Shown here: piece by piece, positions 1 to 8,403 of the stretch
Layout of the letters: every line of letters starts with the position of its first letter
Position numbering within the stretch: position 1 is the stretch's first letter
Assembly (NCBI RefSeq): GCF_036188265.1
Contig: NZ_CP108093.1
Location: 1,054,001 to 1,118,000 of the forward strand
From: Streptomyces sp. NBC_00247
GTDB lineage: Bacteria > Actinomycetota > Actinomycetes > Streptomycetales > Streptomycetaceae
Length of the DNA stretch: 64,000 nucleotides
Direction: 5' to 3'
The notes under the pieces: generated by a model
The model's input: the letters and a program-made list of their open reading frames with translations, nothing else
What the model was told of the DNA's origin: nothing
Database searches by the model: none
Made by a program: the position numbers and the translations under genes

Positions 1-2
1 AT

Positions 3-107
3 GTGTCGACCCGCGTCTGCGCGGTGCAGGACGGAGAGGTCGCGTTCACCGCGCTCGTCACCGCGCAGCGCAGCCCGGCCGTCGGTCCTCCCGCCCACAG
101 CTACTGA
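3..107 (+). CDS. C-terminal end of an unidentified protein (partial)
   Basis: An open plus-strand frame enters from outside the window and ends at a TGA at 105-107, giving about 34 residues. It has a short alternating hydrophobic stretch (VAFTALVTA) that would suit the last beta strand of a hot-dog or dehydratase fold, but this is a guess from a short piece. It precedes the LuxR-type regulator by 76 bases on the same strand and probably belongs to the same biosynthetic cluster. No function can be assigned without upstream sequence. Confidence 0.4.
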   Translation: MSTRVCAVQDGEVAFTALVTAQRSPAVGPPAHSY

Positions 108-183
108 TCAGTCGCCCGTGCGCGGTTGAGCGCTGTCCCGTGTTCCTGGCCGCCGACACACATTCACCCTGGGGGAACAACCG

Positions 184-930
184 ATGCAGAGTGCGGAACG
201 GGCGACACGGAAGCCCGTAGAACGGCCCGCGTCCGACGTCGCCGCGAGAGCGGGCACCAAGGCCCTTCCCGCGGTGCCGCCGACGGTGCGCCTCATGAGT
301 TGGTCCGACAGCCTCGCTCTCGTCGGTGACCTGACGCGGCGCGGGCAGGTCGGCGAACTGAGCCTGACGCTGCCCCGTGAGTTCCTGCCGTCCCACGTGT
401 GCGGGCAGATCGAGGACCTGAGCCGGACCGCCTCGGCCCGCGGTGCCCACGTGCGCGTGATCTGCCGGGAGGCGGGCGGGAGCCACGACGTGCTTGCCCG
501 CAGCGTCCGGGGGTTCGAGGACGCCGGTGCGCGAGCGCGGACCGTGTCCCAGCCGGGCGGGGCCATGCTCGTGGTCGACGACGAACTCGCGATCCTGCCC
601 GTGCAGTCAGGGCTCGGTCCGTGGTGCGCGGTCCTGCGGGGCCGGATTCTGGTCGCCGCGTACAAGGCCGTCTTCGACGAGACCTGGGAGCTGTACAGCC
701 GCTCCGAAAGCCTCCCGACATCCGCACGAGCGGGAGCGCTCGCGCTGACGCCGCGCGAGCGCGAGGCGCTCCGGTTGCTGGCCGACGGGCTGACCGACGA
801 GGGCATCTCCCGGCGCACCGACCTGTCCGTCCGCACCCTCAGGCGGGTCATCGCGGGCGTGATGCTGCGGATGGGCGCGCAGAGCCGATTCCAGGCCGGC
901 GCGGAGGCCGTCCGCCGCGGCTGGATCTGA
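184..930 (+). CDS. LuxR-type HTH transcriptional regulator with PLD/TrmB-like sensor region
   Basis: The 248-residue protein ends in a LuxR/GerE helix-turn-helix (about residues 188-248). It begins LTPREREALRLLADGLTD and has the recognition-helix region ISRRTDLSVRTLRRVIAGV. The middle (about 60-180) resembles the phospholipase-D-like fold seen in TrmB-type and many orphan Streptomyces LuxR proteins, including the VVDDELAILPV strand. There is no receiver domain or large ATPase region. A GGGGGA sequence lies about 8 bases before the ATG at 184. It stands at the left edge of the biosynthetic genes and points toward them, so it is a likely pathway-specific regulator. That role is inference from position. 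A strong hairpin follows the stop codon. Confidence 0.82.
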   Translation: MQSAERATRKPVERPASDVAARAGTKALPAVPPTVRLMSWSDSLALVGDLTRRGQVGELSLTLPREFLPSHVCGQIEDLSRTASARGAHVRVICREAGGSHDVLARSVRGFEDAGARARTVSQPGGAMLVVDDELAILPVQSGLGPWCAVLRGRILVAAYKAVFDETWELYSRSESLPTSARAGALALTPREREALRLLADGLTDEGISRRTDLSVRTLRRVIAGVMLRMGAQSRFQAGAEAVRRGWI

Positions 931-987
931 CCCGGGGCACGCGGGCGTGTGTCGAAAGTCCCGCCTGCCGGCGACGCCCTGCACGCC

Positions 988-1034
988 CGCGGACGCGGCG
1001 GGGACAGACCCACAGGGTCCCCGCCGCGTCCGCG
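988..1034. terminator. Bidirectional terminator hairpin
   Basis: An 18-base perfect inverted repeat (arms 988-1005 and 1017-1034) with an 11-base loop sits between the convergent LuxR-type regulator and the P450 gene. The stem is nearly all G and C and there is no clear U-tract, as is common in Streptomyces terminators. Confidence 0.75.
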
Positions 1035-1039
1035 CCGGC

Positions 1040-2365
1040 TCACCGGCCCCAGGGCAGGTCGCGGCCCAGAACACCGGCCGCGCGCAGGGGTACCGTCTCG
1101 GGGCCGCGCAGAACGACGTGCGGCCTGAAGGAGGGCTTCTCGTCGGCCGGTCTCGGCTCGACCACCCGCTGGGCGATCCGCACGAAGGCGAGTTCCGCCT
1201 CCAGCCGTCCCAGCGGCGCCCCGAGGCAGTAGTGCGCCCCCAGTCCGAACGACAGGTGACGGCTCGTCTCCGCGCGCTCCGTCCGCAGGCTGTGCGGGCA
1301 GGAGAACACCTCGGCGTCGCGGTTGGCCCCGCCGAGCAGCAGCACCATCGTGGTGCCCCGGCGGATCGGCGTCCCCAGCACCTCCATGTCCTCCCGGGCG
1401 TGCCGGTGCACGATCTGCAGCGGGGCCTCGAAGCGGAGCAGTTCCTCGACGAGCGGCCCGGCCGTCGACGGCGTCCCGCGCAGCGCGGCCAGGGTCTCGG
1501 GGTGGCGCAGCAGCACGTGCAGGCCGCCCGCGATGAGGTTGACCGTCGTCTCGTGGCCGGCGTTCAACAGGAGCCGACAGGTCGTCACTACCTCCGTGTC
1601 GGACAGCGGGCTGCCGTCGGGTCGGGCGGCCAGGAGCCGCGACATCACGTCGTCCCTGGGCTCGACCCGCCGGGCGTGCGCCAACTCGGTGAAGAACGAC
1701 GTCAGTTCTGCCTCCGCCCGCTGCCGCTCGGCCGCGCCGGGCGCCGGGGTCCCGACGAACGCCAGGTAGGGGTCGACAGCCCGCCCCAGCAGGGAGGAGC
1801 GCGTGCGGTACCAGCCGCGCTCCCCGGTGTCGATGCCCAGCACGTGGCAGATCACCGTGACGGGCAGCGGCGAGGCGAGGACGCCGACTCCGTCCACGAC
1901 GGACCTGCTCTCGAACTGTTCCGCCATGTCGTCGATCAGGTCGTCGATCAGATCCTTGATCATGGGGGTCAGTCGGCGGGCAGCCTGCGGCGTGAAGTCC
2001 GGTGCGACGAGCCGCCGCAGGGTGGTGTGCCTGGGCGGGTCGGCGAACAAGAACGAGGGCAGTTCGGCCCGTGGCGCCGCGTCGTCGCCCTCGCCGCCTC
2101 CCCTCTCGGCCCCGTCCCGCCGATACCCGTACATCAGGGCGTGGCGGCGGTCGTTGCTGGCGCGCGGGTCGCGCAGGACACTCGCGCAGGCCGCGTGGGA
2201 GGCGAAGACGACGACGGGGTGTTCGCCGTCCATCCACACCGGCTCGACCGCCCGCACCTCGTCGTAGAGCGCGTAGGGGTGGGGGCGGGACGCGGGGTCG
2301 AGGATGCGCCGAACCGTGTCGGCCGGCCCGCTCGCGGCCGGCGCGTGCGCGCCGGGGCCGCTCAC
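1040..2365 (-). CDS. Cytochrome P450 monooxygenase
   Basis: A 441-residue soluble bacterial P450 with all core motifs. The I-helix oxygen-activation motif is AGHETT (269-274), the K-helix ExxR is E308-R311, and the heme-ligand loop FGLGAHYCLG carries Cys380. There is no N-terminal membrane anchor, so it is a cytosolic enzyme that needs ferredoxin and reductase supplied from elsewhere. Residues 80-105 form a Gly/Asp-rich insertion in the B-C loop region, which usually shapes substrate access. The start overlaps the stop of the MqnA-like gene by four bases, so the two are translationally coupled at the end of a four-gene minus-strand operon. The likely role is late-stage oxidation of the cluster product; the substrate is unknown. 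Confidence 0.93.
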   Translation of the reverse strand: MSGPGAHAPAASGPADTVRRILDPASRPHPYALYDEVRAVEPVWMDGEHPVVVFASHAACASVLRDPRASNDRRHALMYGYRRDGAERGGGEGDDAAPRAELPSFLFADPPRHTTLRRLVAPDFTPQAARRLTPMIKDLIDDLIDDMAEQFESRSVVDGVGVLASPLPVTVICHVLGIDTGERGWYRTRSSLLGRAVDPYLAFVGTPAPGAAERQRAEAELTSFFTELAHARRVEPRDDVMSRLLAARPDGSPLSDTEVVTTCRLLLNAGHETTVNLIAGGLHVLLRHPETLAALRGTPSTAGPLVEELLRFEAPLQIVHRHAREDMEVLGTPIRRGTTMVLLLGGANRDAEVFSCPHSLRTERAETSRHLSFGLGAHYCLGAPLGRLEAELAFVRIAQRVVEPRPADEKPSFRPHVVLRGPETVPLRAAGVLGRDLPWGR

Positions 2366-3270
2366 AGCCCTGCTCCGCCGTCGAACGCCTCGATGTCCCT
2401 GTGTGCGGGGATCTCTCCCCGGGCCGCGGCCAGTGCGGCGAACCGCTCGATGCCCCGCAGTCCACGGGAGTCGAGGTGGTAGCGCAGCGTACGGTAGTAG
2501 AGGCCGAGTTGGGCGGCACTGAATCCCGTTCCGCGCGCGGCCTCGGCGGACACGGCGTCAAGCGAGCCGAGACCGAGGTCGCGAGCCCGCAGGAGGGAGT
2601 GGTGCGCGGCGGCGACCGCCTCGGGACGGCGTTGCGCGTACTCCCGCCGCACCGCCCACACCGCGAAGACCATGGGCAGTCCGGTCCACTCCGTCCACAG
2701 TGTCGCCGTGTCGTGGACCCGGAGCCGGTCGTCGCCCGGCCGCTCCACGTCCGGCCGGGCGCCGGCGCGGCCGTCGAAGAAGGTCCGCAGCGCCGGGTCG
2801 CCGATCACCACGGCCGCGTCCGCCGTGCGCAGCAGCTCCACCGGGTCTGGAGGGCCGGTGAAGTAGGCGGGCGAGAGGCCGAGGACGTCCTCCAAAAGGA
2901 TCTTGGCCAGCAGGACGGTGGTGCGGCTGGTCGCGGTCAGCCCCACGCGGGGCGAGCGGAGCTCCCCGAGGGCGCCCCGGCTGACGATGTTGCACGACAT
3001 GACGGCTCCCTCGGCGGCTATGGCCAGGCCGGGCAGCAGAAGCAGCTCGTCGCTGTGGCGCAGGTAGTCGGCGAGGGAGATGGGCCCCAGGTCCAGCTCG
3101 CCGGCGACCAGGAGCTCTCCGGCAGCCTCCGCGCTCAGCTGCCGCACGTCCGGCAGTGCGCGTGTTCGGGAGAGCCCCCACAGCAGGGGGCGGCAGTTCA
3201 GAAAGGAGATCAGGCCGACGCGGGGCGCGTCGAGGGCGTCCGGTCGTACGGCGATGACGGGATGTGACAC
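2362..3270 (-). CDS. mqnA: MqnA-type chorismate dehydratase homologue (menaquinone futalosine-pathway family)
   Basis: The 302-residue protein matches the MqnA/MqnD periplasmic-binding-protein-like fold. It carries the signature GLISFLNCRPL (19-29), in which the Asn of FLNC (Asn25) corresponds to a residue needed for catalysis in characterised MqnA. Later blocks (MSCNIVSRG, SRTTVLLAKILLEDVLG, AAVVIGDPALR, EWTGLPMVFAVWAVRREYA) read like Streptomyces MqnA. MqnA dehydrates chorismate to 3-[(1-carboxyvinyl)oxy]benzoate, the first futalosine-pathway step. Here it lies between a methyltransferase and a P450 with no other mqn genes nearby. It is therefore probably a paralogue recruited to supply an aromatic precursor for a secondary metabolite. 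That role is inferred. Confidence 0.85.
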   Translation of the reverse strand: MSHPVIAVRPDALDAPRVGLISFLNCRPLLWGLSRTRALPDVRQLSAEAAGELLVAGELDLGPISLADYLRHSDELLLLPGLAIAAEGAVMSCNIVSRGALGELRSPRVGLTATSRTTVLLAKILLEDVLGLSPAYFTGPPDPVELLRTADAAVVIGDPALRTFFDGRAGARPDVERPGDDRLRVHDTATLWTEWTGLPMVFAVWAVRREYAQRRPEAVAAAHHSLLRARDLGLGSLDAVSAEAARGTGFSAAQLGLYYRTLRYHLDSRGLRGIERFAALAAARGEIPAHRDIEAFDGGAGL

Positions 3271-3310
3271 GTGGACTCCTGGCGTCGTGGGATGGGCAGC
3301 CGGGCGCGGA

Positions 3311-4084
3311 CTACTTGCGCCCCCACGCCTGGACCAGCGCGGGCGCCAGATCCCAGAAGCCGGGGTCCTTCAACAGCGCGTAGAAGCCTTCGAGTTCGTC
3401 GGCGGTGAGGTGTCCGCCCGCGATGAGCCGGTCGTACGACATGTCGACGGTCAGGCGCCAGAAGTCCGCGAGCGGGGTGCCGCCGCGCAGGTTCTGGGTG
3501 ACGGTGCGCGCACCGACGTCACGGTAGCCATATCCGGTGAAGGAGGCCGGCTGGGTGCGCGACCACCAGCTGTCCGTGCCCAGGGCGCCACAGATCAGGT
3601 CGCTCCAAGCCTGCATGACCTTGCGATAGAGGGGGTGCGGCGAGCTGTCGACCGGAAACCAGCAGAAGGACTCGATCAGGACGAACCCGCCGGGCCGCAG
3701 CCAGCCCAGGATGCGGCGCATCACGTCGTCGCGCTGCGGCAGGTGGCTGAGCACCAGCCGCGCGTGCGCCATGTCGAACGAGGCTTCGGGCAGGGGGTCG
3801 GAGGTCACGTCGTGGCGCAGCGACCGCAGCCGGGGGTGCTCGATGCGCTCCAGGAGGGCGGGGTCGAGGTCGGTGGCGACGACCTCGCCCTCGCCCGCCC
3901 GCTCGCACAGCCACGAGGCGACCGAACCGGAGCCCGCGCCGATCTCCAGGCAGCGGGCGTCGGAGGCGATCCCGAGGCCGGCCAGCGTCTCCTGGCACAG
4001 CGGGTCGAACACGTCCGCCAGGAGCTCGAGCCGGGTCTTCTCGGCCGGGTCGAGAACGAACAGCGTTTCACCGTACTTTTCCAT
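3311..4084 (-). CDS. Class I SAM-dependent methyltransferase
   Basis: A 257-residue protein with a Rossmann-type methyltransferase core. Motif I is LEIGAGSGS (46-54), followed by the acidic loop VATDLDP (about 69-75) that contacts the SAM ribose, then an SFDMAHARLVLSHLPQ block typical of small-molecule O/N/C-methyltransferases. The ATG at 4084 follows an AGGATG-like stretch. It is 40 bases upstream of the MqnA-like gene on the same strand and so is probably cotranscribed with it and the P450. The expected role is tailoring methylation of the cluster product or of the chorismate-derived unit; the sequence does not show which atom is methylated. Confidence 0.85.
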   Translation of the reverse strand: MEKYGETLFVLDPAEKTRLELLADVFDPLCQETLAGLGIASDARCLEIGAGSGSVASWLCERAGEGEVVATDLDPALLERIEHPRLRSLRHDVTSDPLPEASFDMAHARLVLSHLPQRDDVMRRILGWLRPGGFVLIESFCWFPVDSSPHPLYRKVMQAWSDLICGALGTDSWWSRTQPASFTGYGYRDVGARTVTQNLRGGTPLADFWRLTVDMSYDRLIAGGHLTADELEGFYALLKDPGFWDLAPALVQAWGRK

Positions 4085-4219
4085 GACACATCCTTCGTGA
4101 GCGGAATGTTCCCTGGAGAAGAATAGGAGAGAAACGCCACCTTCCGAGTTCTTCGAGTGCGTTCTGGCAATTAGCTGCCGAATACACGGGGAGAGGCACC
4201 GGGAAGCAGGGAAAGGTAT

Positions 4220-5197
4220 TCAGATTCCGGTACGCGACAAGTCTCCTGCGGAGTAACGCTCGCCCGCCGGGGCGGAGATCGAGTCGAGTCGGACGACCTG
4301 CTCGGCGGAGAGTTTCAGCGAGGCAGCCGCAGCGTTCTCCTCGACCCTTTCGGCGCGCTTGGTCCCAGGAATCGGAACGATGTCGTCGCCCTTCGAGAGA
4401 ATCCACGCGAGGGCCACCTGGGCGGGTGTGGCATCGATTTCTGAGGCGACCGCGGACACGGCGTCGGCGAACTTCAGGTTCTTTTCGAGATTGCCGTCCG
4501 TGAACCGTGGGGTGGTCAGCCGGAAGTCGTCCGCGTCCAGGCCCTCGCGGGTGCGGATCGTGCCGGTCAGGAACCCGCGCCCCAGCGGCGAGTAGGCGAC
4601 GGTGCCGATGCCGAGCTCGCGCAGTGCGGGCAGCAGGTCCTCGGCGGGGCGGCGGCTCCAGATCGAGTACTCGATCTGGAGCGCGGAAACGGGGTGGACC
4701 GCGTGGGCGCGCCGCACCGTCTCCAGACCCGCCTCGGACAGGCCGATGGCGCGCACCTTGCCCTCGGCCACCAGCTCCGCCATGGCACCCACCGTTTCCT
4801 CGATCGGGGTCCCCGGGTCGACCCGGTGCTGGAACAGCAGGTCGATGTGGTCGGTGCCGAGCCGGCGCAACGAACCCTCCACCGCCGTACGGACGTTGCG
4901 GGGTGAGCTGTCGATGACGTCGGGGCCGGCGCCGGCATGCGAGACGAGGCCGAACTTGGTGGCGATGACGGCCTCGTCGCGGCGCCCCCGCACCGCTTCC
5001 CCGACCAGTTCCTCGTTGACGAACGGGCCGTAGATCTCGGCGGTGTCGATGAAGGCCACGCCAAGATCCAGAGCTCGGCGCAGGGCTCTGACGGCCTCCC
5101 GGTCGTCACCGCGGGCCCCGGTGTAGTAGTCGGACATGGACATGGCGCCCAGCCCGATCCGGGACGTCTCCAGGCTGCCGAGCGAAACCTTCTGCAC
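4220..5197 (-). CDS. Aldo/keto reductase
   Basis: The 325-residue enzyme has an AKR TIM-barrel: [10 protein letters not shown] (catalytic Asp/Tyr), VIATKFG (Lys), LLFQHRVDP (His) and a C-terminal NADPH-binding [16 protein letters not shown] block. The frame is open far upstream, but the GTG at 5195-5197 is preceded by GGAAGGGAAC at good spacing and aligns with the usual family N-terminus ([16 protein letters not shown]). It is the first gene of the minus-strand operon leading to the methyltransferase, MqnA-like and P450 genes, although the 135-base gap before the methyltransferase could hold a second promoter. It probably reduces a keto or aldehyde intermediate. Confidence 0.88.
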   Translation of the reverse strand: MQKVSLGSLETSRIGLGAMSMSDYYTGARGDDREAVRALRRALDLGVAFIDTAEIYGPFVNEELVGEAVRGRRDEAVIATKFGLVSHAGAGPDVIDSSPRNVRTAVEGSLRRLGTDHIDLLFQHRVDPGTPIEETVGAMAELVAEGKVRAIGLSEAGLETVRRAHAVHPVSALQIEYSIWSRRPAEDLLPALRELGIGTVAYSPLGRGFLTGTIRTREGLDADDFRLTTPRFTDGNLEKNLKFADAVSAVASEIDATPAQVALAWILSKGDDIVPIPGTKRAERVEENAAAASLKLSAEQVVRLDSISAPAGERYSAGDLSRTGI

Positions 5198-5606
5198 GTC
5201 GTTCCCTTCCTCTGGCGCGGGCCGACGGGGCGGCCGTCGACTCAGGCAACCTACTGCCCGCCCGTGACCGCCATGGACCTTGCGGCCGTGCGTGGCAGGA
5301 ATCTGCCGCGAGGATTTCGGGGACCGTCGCGGCAGAGGGCTGTCCCGTGATTCGCGGTGGATCAGCGCGCGGCGTCGGATGCGGTACATCGCAAGAGGCG
5401 GAGTGTTCGCATACGGGACGATGCGGGGCGTTCCGACGACGCGGCGAGGTGCCGTAGCTGTCGTCGCGCGTCCGCCAGGAATCGCGGGACATCCCTGAGG
5501 ACACGGCGGCGGCGTGTCAACAAGCGGCCAAAGGCTTTCCAGCCTCAGAGCGCACTGCTCTACTTCTCCTGGCACGCAGATCCAGTCCGAGAATCTGGAG
5601 CAGTCG
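5198..5606. promoter_or_regulatory. Divergent intergenic region between the two biosynthetic operons
   Basis: About 410 bases separate the minus-strand aldo/keto reductase from the plus-strand hot-dog gene, and no convincing gene lies in it. It must contain the promoters for both operons and is the most likely target of the LuxR- or XRE-type regulators. I found no unambiguous -35/-10 pair or clean operator palindrome by eye. Confidence 0.5.
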
Positions 5607-6056
5607 ATGCCGGAAGAAATGCTCGGCCCCATGCCCGTGAATGGGGATTACGTACACGAACAACTCACGCAACGCCTGGGAATCGATATCGTCACCTGCG
5701 TACCGGGCCTCGTCATGGGCACCATGCCGGTGGCGGGAAACCGTCAGCCGATAGGGATTCTCCACGGCGGGGCGAATGCGGCCTTCGCGGAGACACTCGG
5801 TTCCGTCGCCGCTTTTCTGTACGCAGGGCCCGGTGGGAACGCGGTGGGAATCGACCTCTCCTGCGTGCACCACCGGTGGGTCTCCTCCGGGACCCTCCGC
5901 GGCACCGCTACCCCGCTCGCCGAGCGCAGGTCGATGGCGACCTACGACATCAGCATCCGCGACGAACTGGACCAGCGCGTCTGTACGGCCCGGCTGACAT
6001 GCGCGATCCGCAGACCCAGACCCCGGGGCCGGACCCCACGCGATCCCCGCCGATAA
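5607..6056 (+). CDS. PaaI-type hot-dog fold thioesterase
   Basis: The 149-residue product has the hot-dog signature [19 protein letters not shown] (His53, Gly54-55, Glu62), as in PaaI/YdiI-like acyl-CoA or acyl-ACP thioesterases. The frame extends upstream to 5514, but the ATG at 5607 has a GGAG eight bases before it and gives the usual family length. It is the first gene of the long plus-strand operon and sits 11 bases before the AvrD-like gene. Because the operon encodes its own ACP and ketosynthase, it probably releases or edits an acyl-thioester intermediate. Its exact substrate is unknown. Confidence 0.82.
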   Translation: MPEEMLGPMPVNGDYVHEQLTQRLGIDIVTCVPGLVMGTMPVAGNRQPIGILHGGANAAFAETLGSVAAFLYAGPGGNAVGIDLSCVHHRWVSSGTLRGTATPLAERRSMATYDISIRDELDQRVCTARLTCAIRRPRPRGRTPRDPRR

Positions 6057-6067
6057 GGAGAGCACCC

Positions 6068-7072
6068 ATGACGACGAGTTCAGCGCCACCGCTGGTGGCA
6101 TCCATCGATGAGTTGCTGGGGCCCGCCGAGGGCCGGTTCTTCGGTCGCGGCTTTCGCCGCGTGGCCTACGACATCGCGGATGTGCACGTCGGGCCCGGCC
6201 CGCAGGGCGAGGTGACGGCGCGTACGACGGTCGGCGTCCGCTACCCGGCCGACTGGTCGAAGAAGAAGGCCGGCTCGGACCTTCGCCCCCACTTCAGCAC
6301 GGTCGACGGCATCGTGGTCGCGGCCCAGCTGGCCGAGGTCTGCCTGCGCGGCACCGGCGGCGACCTGCGGGACGCCTGGCTGCGCGGCGTCCGGCTGTCC
6401 GCGGGCTCCACACCCCAGGAGGATCTGGCGGAGCTGCGGACCCAGGCCGTCCTACGGGGGTCGGAGCCGACGGCACCCGGTCGCGCGGTGTCCCGCGTGG
6501 ACTGCGCCATCGGCACGATGCGTGTGCGGATGGAGGTCGAGCACGCCATGGCCGGCGGCCCCGCGTCCGAGCCGGACGGGGCCTCGCTGGAGTCTCTCCT
6601 CGGCCCGGCGCCGGACCGCTACTTCGGCACCGGCTTCACTCGACGCACCCAGCACATTGAGCAGGTCGAGACCGACTCCCGCCTGCTGCGGGCCCGTTCG
6701 GTACTGACCCTCTCCCAGGACGACAGCGCGCAGGCACCCCGCTCCGGCCTGGAGGGCGCCCACCAGCCGTCCGTCTCGGTGATCGACGCGTTCGTGACGG
6801 CGCTCCAGTTGGCGCAGGTCATGCTGTACGACCTCGACGGGATGCGGCGCCAGGACAGCAACACGCTCTGGATGCGGCAGACGACCCTCACCGCCACCCG
6901 TCCCGACCGCGGCGACGCGCGGCTGCCCGTCCAGGTCGCGCTGGAAGACGCCCGACTGCGCACGATGGGCGGCCGGACCTGGCGGACCCTCGACATCACC
7001 GGTGAACTGCCCGGCCTGCGCGTGCGCTCCGCGGTCGCCCACCAGCTCCCGGAAGGCCACCGCGTCCCATGA
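6068..7072 (+). CDS. AvrD-like protein (tandem-duplicated domain; butenolide/syringolide-type chemistry proposed)
   Basis: The 334-residue protein contains two copies of one unit. SIDELLGPAEGRFFGRGFRR (about 15-34) is echoed by SLESLLGPAPDRYFGTGFTR (about 175-194), and each copy is followed by a strand-rich section and a central helix (VDGIVVAAQLAEV versus IDAFVTALQLAQV). This double-unit layout, the LGP-RFFG-GF motif and the length recall AvrD of Pseudomonas syringae, which makes the acyl glycosides called syringolides. It also recalls the duplicated hot-dog layout of AfsA-type butenolide synthases. AAGGAG precedes the ATG by 7 bases. Its stop overlaps the ketosynthase start. A role condensing a beta-ketoacyl thioester with a sugar phosphate is inferred; family membership is from memory of the motif. 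Confidence 0.62.
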   Translation: MTTSSAPPLVASIDELLGPAEGRFFGRGFRRVAYDIADVHVGPGPQGEVTARTTVGVRYPADWSKKKAGSDLRPHFSTVDGIVVAAQLAEVCLRGTGGDLRDAWLRGVRLSAGSTPQEDLAELRTQAVLRGSEPTAPGRAVSRVDCAIGTMRVRMEVEHAMAGGPASEPDGASLESLLGPAPDRYFGTGFTRRTQHIEQVETDSRLLRARSVLTLSQDDSAQAPRSGLEGAHQPSVSVIDAFVTALQLAQVMLYDLDGMRRQDSNTLWMRQTTLTATRPDRGDARLPVQVALEDARLRTMGGRTWRTLDITGELPGLRVRSAVAHQLPEGHRVP

Positions 7073-8070
7073 CACGAGCAGCAGTGATCGCCGGAGTGGG
7101 CGGCTACGTGCCCGCGCGCGTGGTGACCAACGACGAACTCGCCCAACGGCTCGACACCTCGGACGACTGGATCCGCAGCCGGACCGGCATCGCCCGGCGC
7201 CACGTCGTCGAACCCGGTGTCACCACCAGCGACCTGGCCGCCGAGGCGGGCCGCCGCGCACTGAAGAACGCCGGCCACGCCGGTGTCGACCTGGTGATCG
7301 TCGCCACCACCAGCCCCGACCGCCCGTGCCCCGCCACCGCACCCACCGTCGCCGCCAAGATCGGCCTCGGCGAGGTGCCCGCGTACGACGTCGCCGCGGT
7401 CTGCTCCGGCTTCCTGTACGCGCTTCAGGCGGGTACCGCCGCGGTGTTGGCCGGACACGCCGAGCACGTCCTGGTCATCGGCGCCGAGGCGTTCAGCACC
7501 CTGCTCAGCCCGACCGACCGCACGACCGCCGTCATCTTCGGCGACGGCGCGGGGGCCGTCCTGCTCCGGGCAGGGCAGGCGGACGAGCCCGGGGCCGTAC
7601 ACGACATCCACCTGGCCAGCGACGGCACGATGGCCGACCTGATCACCGTTCGCGGCGGCGGCGCCGAGGAGCGCTCCAGCGGCCTGCCGCCCCGCGAAGA
7701 GGACCGCTACTTCCGCATGGAGGGAAAGTCGGTCTTCTTCGCCGCCGTACGCCGCATGACGCAGTCCGCGCGCACGGCGCTGTCCCGCACCGGCTGGGAC
7801 ACGACGCAGGTGGACCGGCTCGTGGGCCACCAGGCCAACACCCGGATCCTGCATGCCGTCGCCGACCAGCTGGGCCTGCCCCCGGAGCGGGCCGTGATCA
7901 ACATCGACCGGGTGGGCAACACCTCCGCGGCCTCCATCCCCCTCGCGCTGGCGCACGGCATGGCCGAGGGCGAGCTGCGCACCGGCGACCGCGTGCTGCT
8001 GACGGCCTTCGGGGGCGGCGCGACCTGGGGCGCCGCGACGCTGACCTGGCCCGACCTGCCCCTTTCGTGA
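7069..8070 (+). CDS. Beta-ketoacyl-ACP synthase III (FabH-like)
   Basis: A 333-residue KASIII with the full catalytic triad: Cys112 in AAVCSGFLYAL, His254 in LVGHQANTRIL and Asn284 in VGNTSAASIPLAL. Length and motifs match housekeeping FabH, but the gene is embedded in a secondary-metabolite operon. It overlaps the AvrD-like gene by four bases and is followed by an ACP gene. It should condense an acyl-CoA starter with malonyl-ACP, giving the beta-ketoacyl chain that the AvrD-like enzyme could use. No chain-length or extension ketosynthase is present, so a single condensation or a chain taken from fatty acid synthesis is likely. Confidence 0.93.
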   Translation: MTRAAVIAGVGGYVPARVVTNDELAQRLDTSDDWIRSRTGIARRHVVEPGVTTSDLAAEAGRRALKNAGHAGVDLVIVATTSPDRPCPATAPTVAAKIGLGEVPAYDVAAVCSGFLYALQAGTAAVLAGHAEHVLVIGAEAFSTLLSPTDRTTAVIFGDGAGAVLLRAGQADEPGAVHDIHLASDGTMADLITVRGGGAEERSSGLPPREEDRYFRMEGKSVFFAAVRRMTQSARTALSRTGWDTTQVDRLVGHQANTRILHAVADQLGLPPERAVINIDRVGNTSAASIPLALAHGMAEGELRTGDRVLLTAFGGGATWGAATLTWPDLPLS

Positions 8071-8135
8071 CCCGTACGCCTCCCACCTCCCAGTCCTTCC
8101 CCTCCTTCGCCCCTCCCACAGAAACGAGGCACCCC

Positions 8136-8390
8136 ATGACCGGCTCCGTCGCAACGATGATCATCGAGATCCTCACCGGCAAGTTCGACGTCCCCAGCGA
8201 GGAAGTCACCCCCAGCACCGTCCTCGAGGACGTCGAGGTGGACTCGCTGGCCCTGCTGGAACTCTCGCTCATCCTGGAGAAGCGCCTGGGCGTCTCCATA
8301 GACGAGGGCACGCTGAGCTCCGCGCAGACCGTTTCGGAGGCCGCGGACGTCATCGCGCGCCTCGGCGACACGGCGCCGGCCGCGGCCTGA
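8136..8390 (+). CDS. Acyl carrier protein
   Basis: An 84-residue acidic ACP. The phosphopantetheine attachment site is the Ser in EDVEVDSLALLEL (about residue 42), between the expected helix I (ATMIIEILTGKF) and helix II/III (LILEKRLGVSIDEG). The ATG at 8136 follows ACGAGGCACCCC. It is 65 bases after the FabH-like gene and 13 before the phosphatase gene. It should carry the acyl chain for the cluster ketosynthases and needs an Sfp-type transferase encoded elsewhere. Confidence 0.92.
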   Translation: MTGSVATMIIEILTGKFDVPSEEVTPSTVLEDVEVDSLALLELSLILEKRLGVSIDEGTLSSAQTVSEAADVIARLGDTAPAAA

Positions 8391-8403
8391 GACCGGGGCC
8401 GAC

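Noticed and set aside
108..2561. Very long minus-strand open frame opposite the LuxR gene and across the P450 region
   Set aside because: Arg/Pro/Ala-rich composition without motifs, out of frame with the clear P450; an artefact of high third-position G+C.
6068..7072. Straight AfsA/ScbA gamma-butyrolactone synthase
   Set aside because: The duplicated layout fits, but the repeated LGP-RFFG-GF motif fits AvrD better and AfsA hot-dog signatures were not clear; kept as the main alternative.
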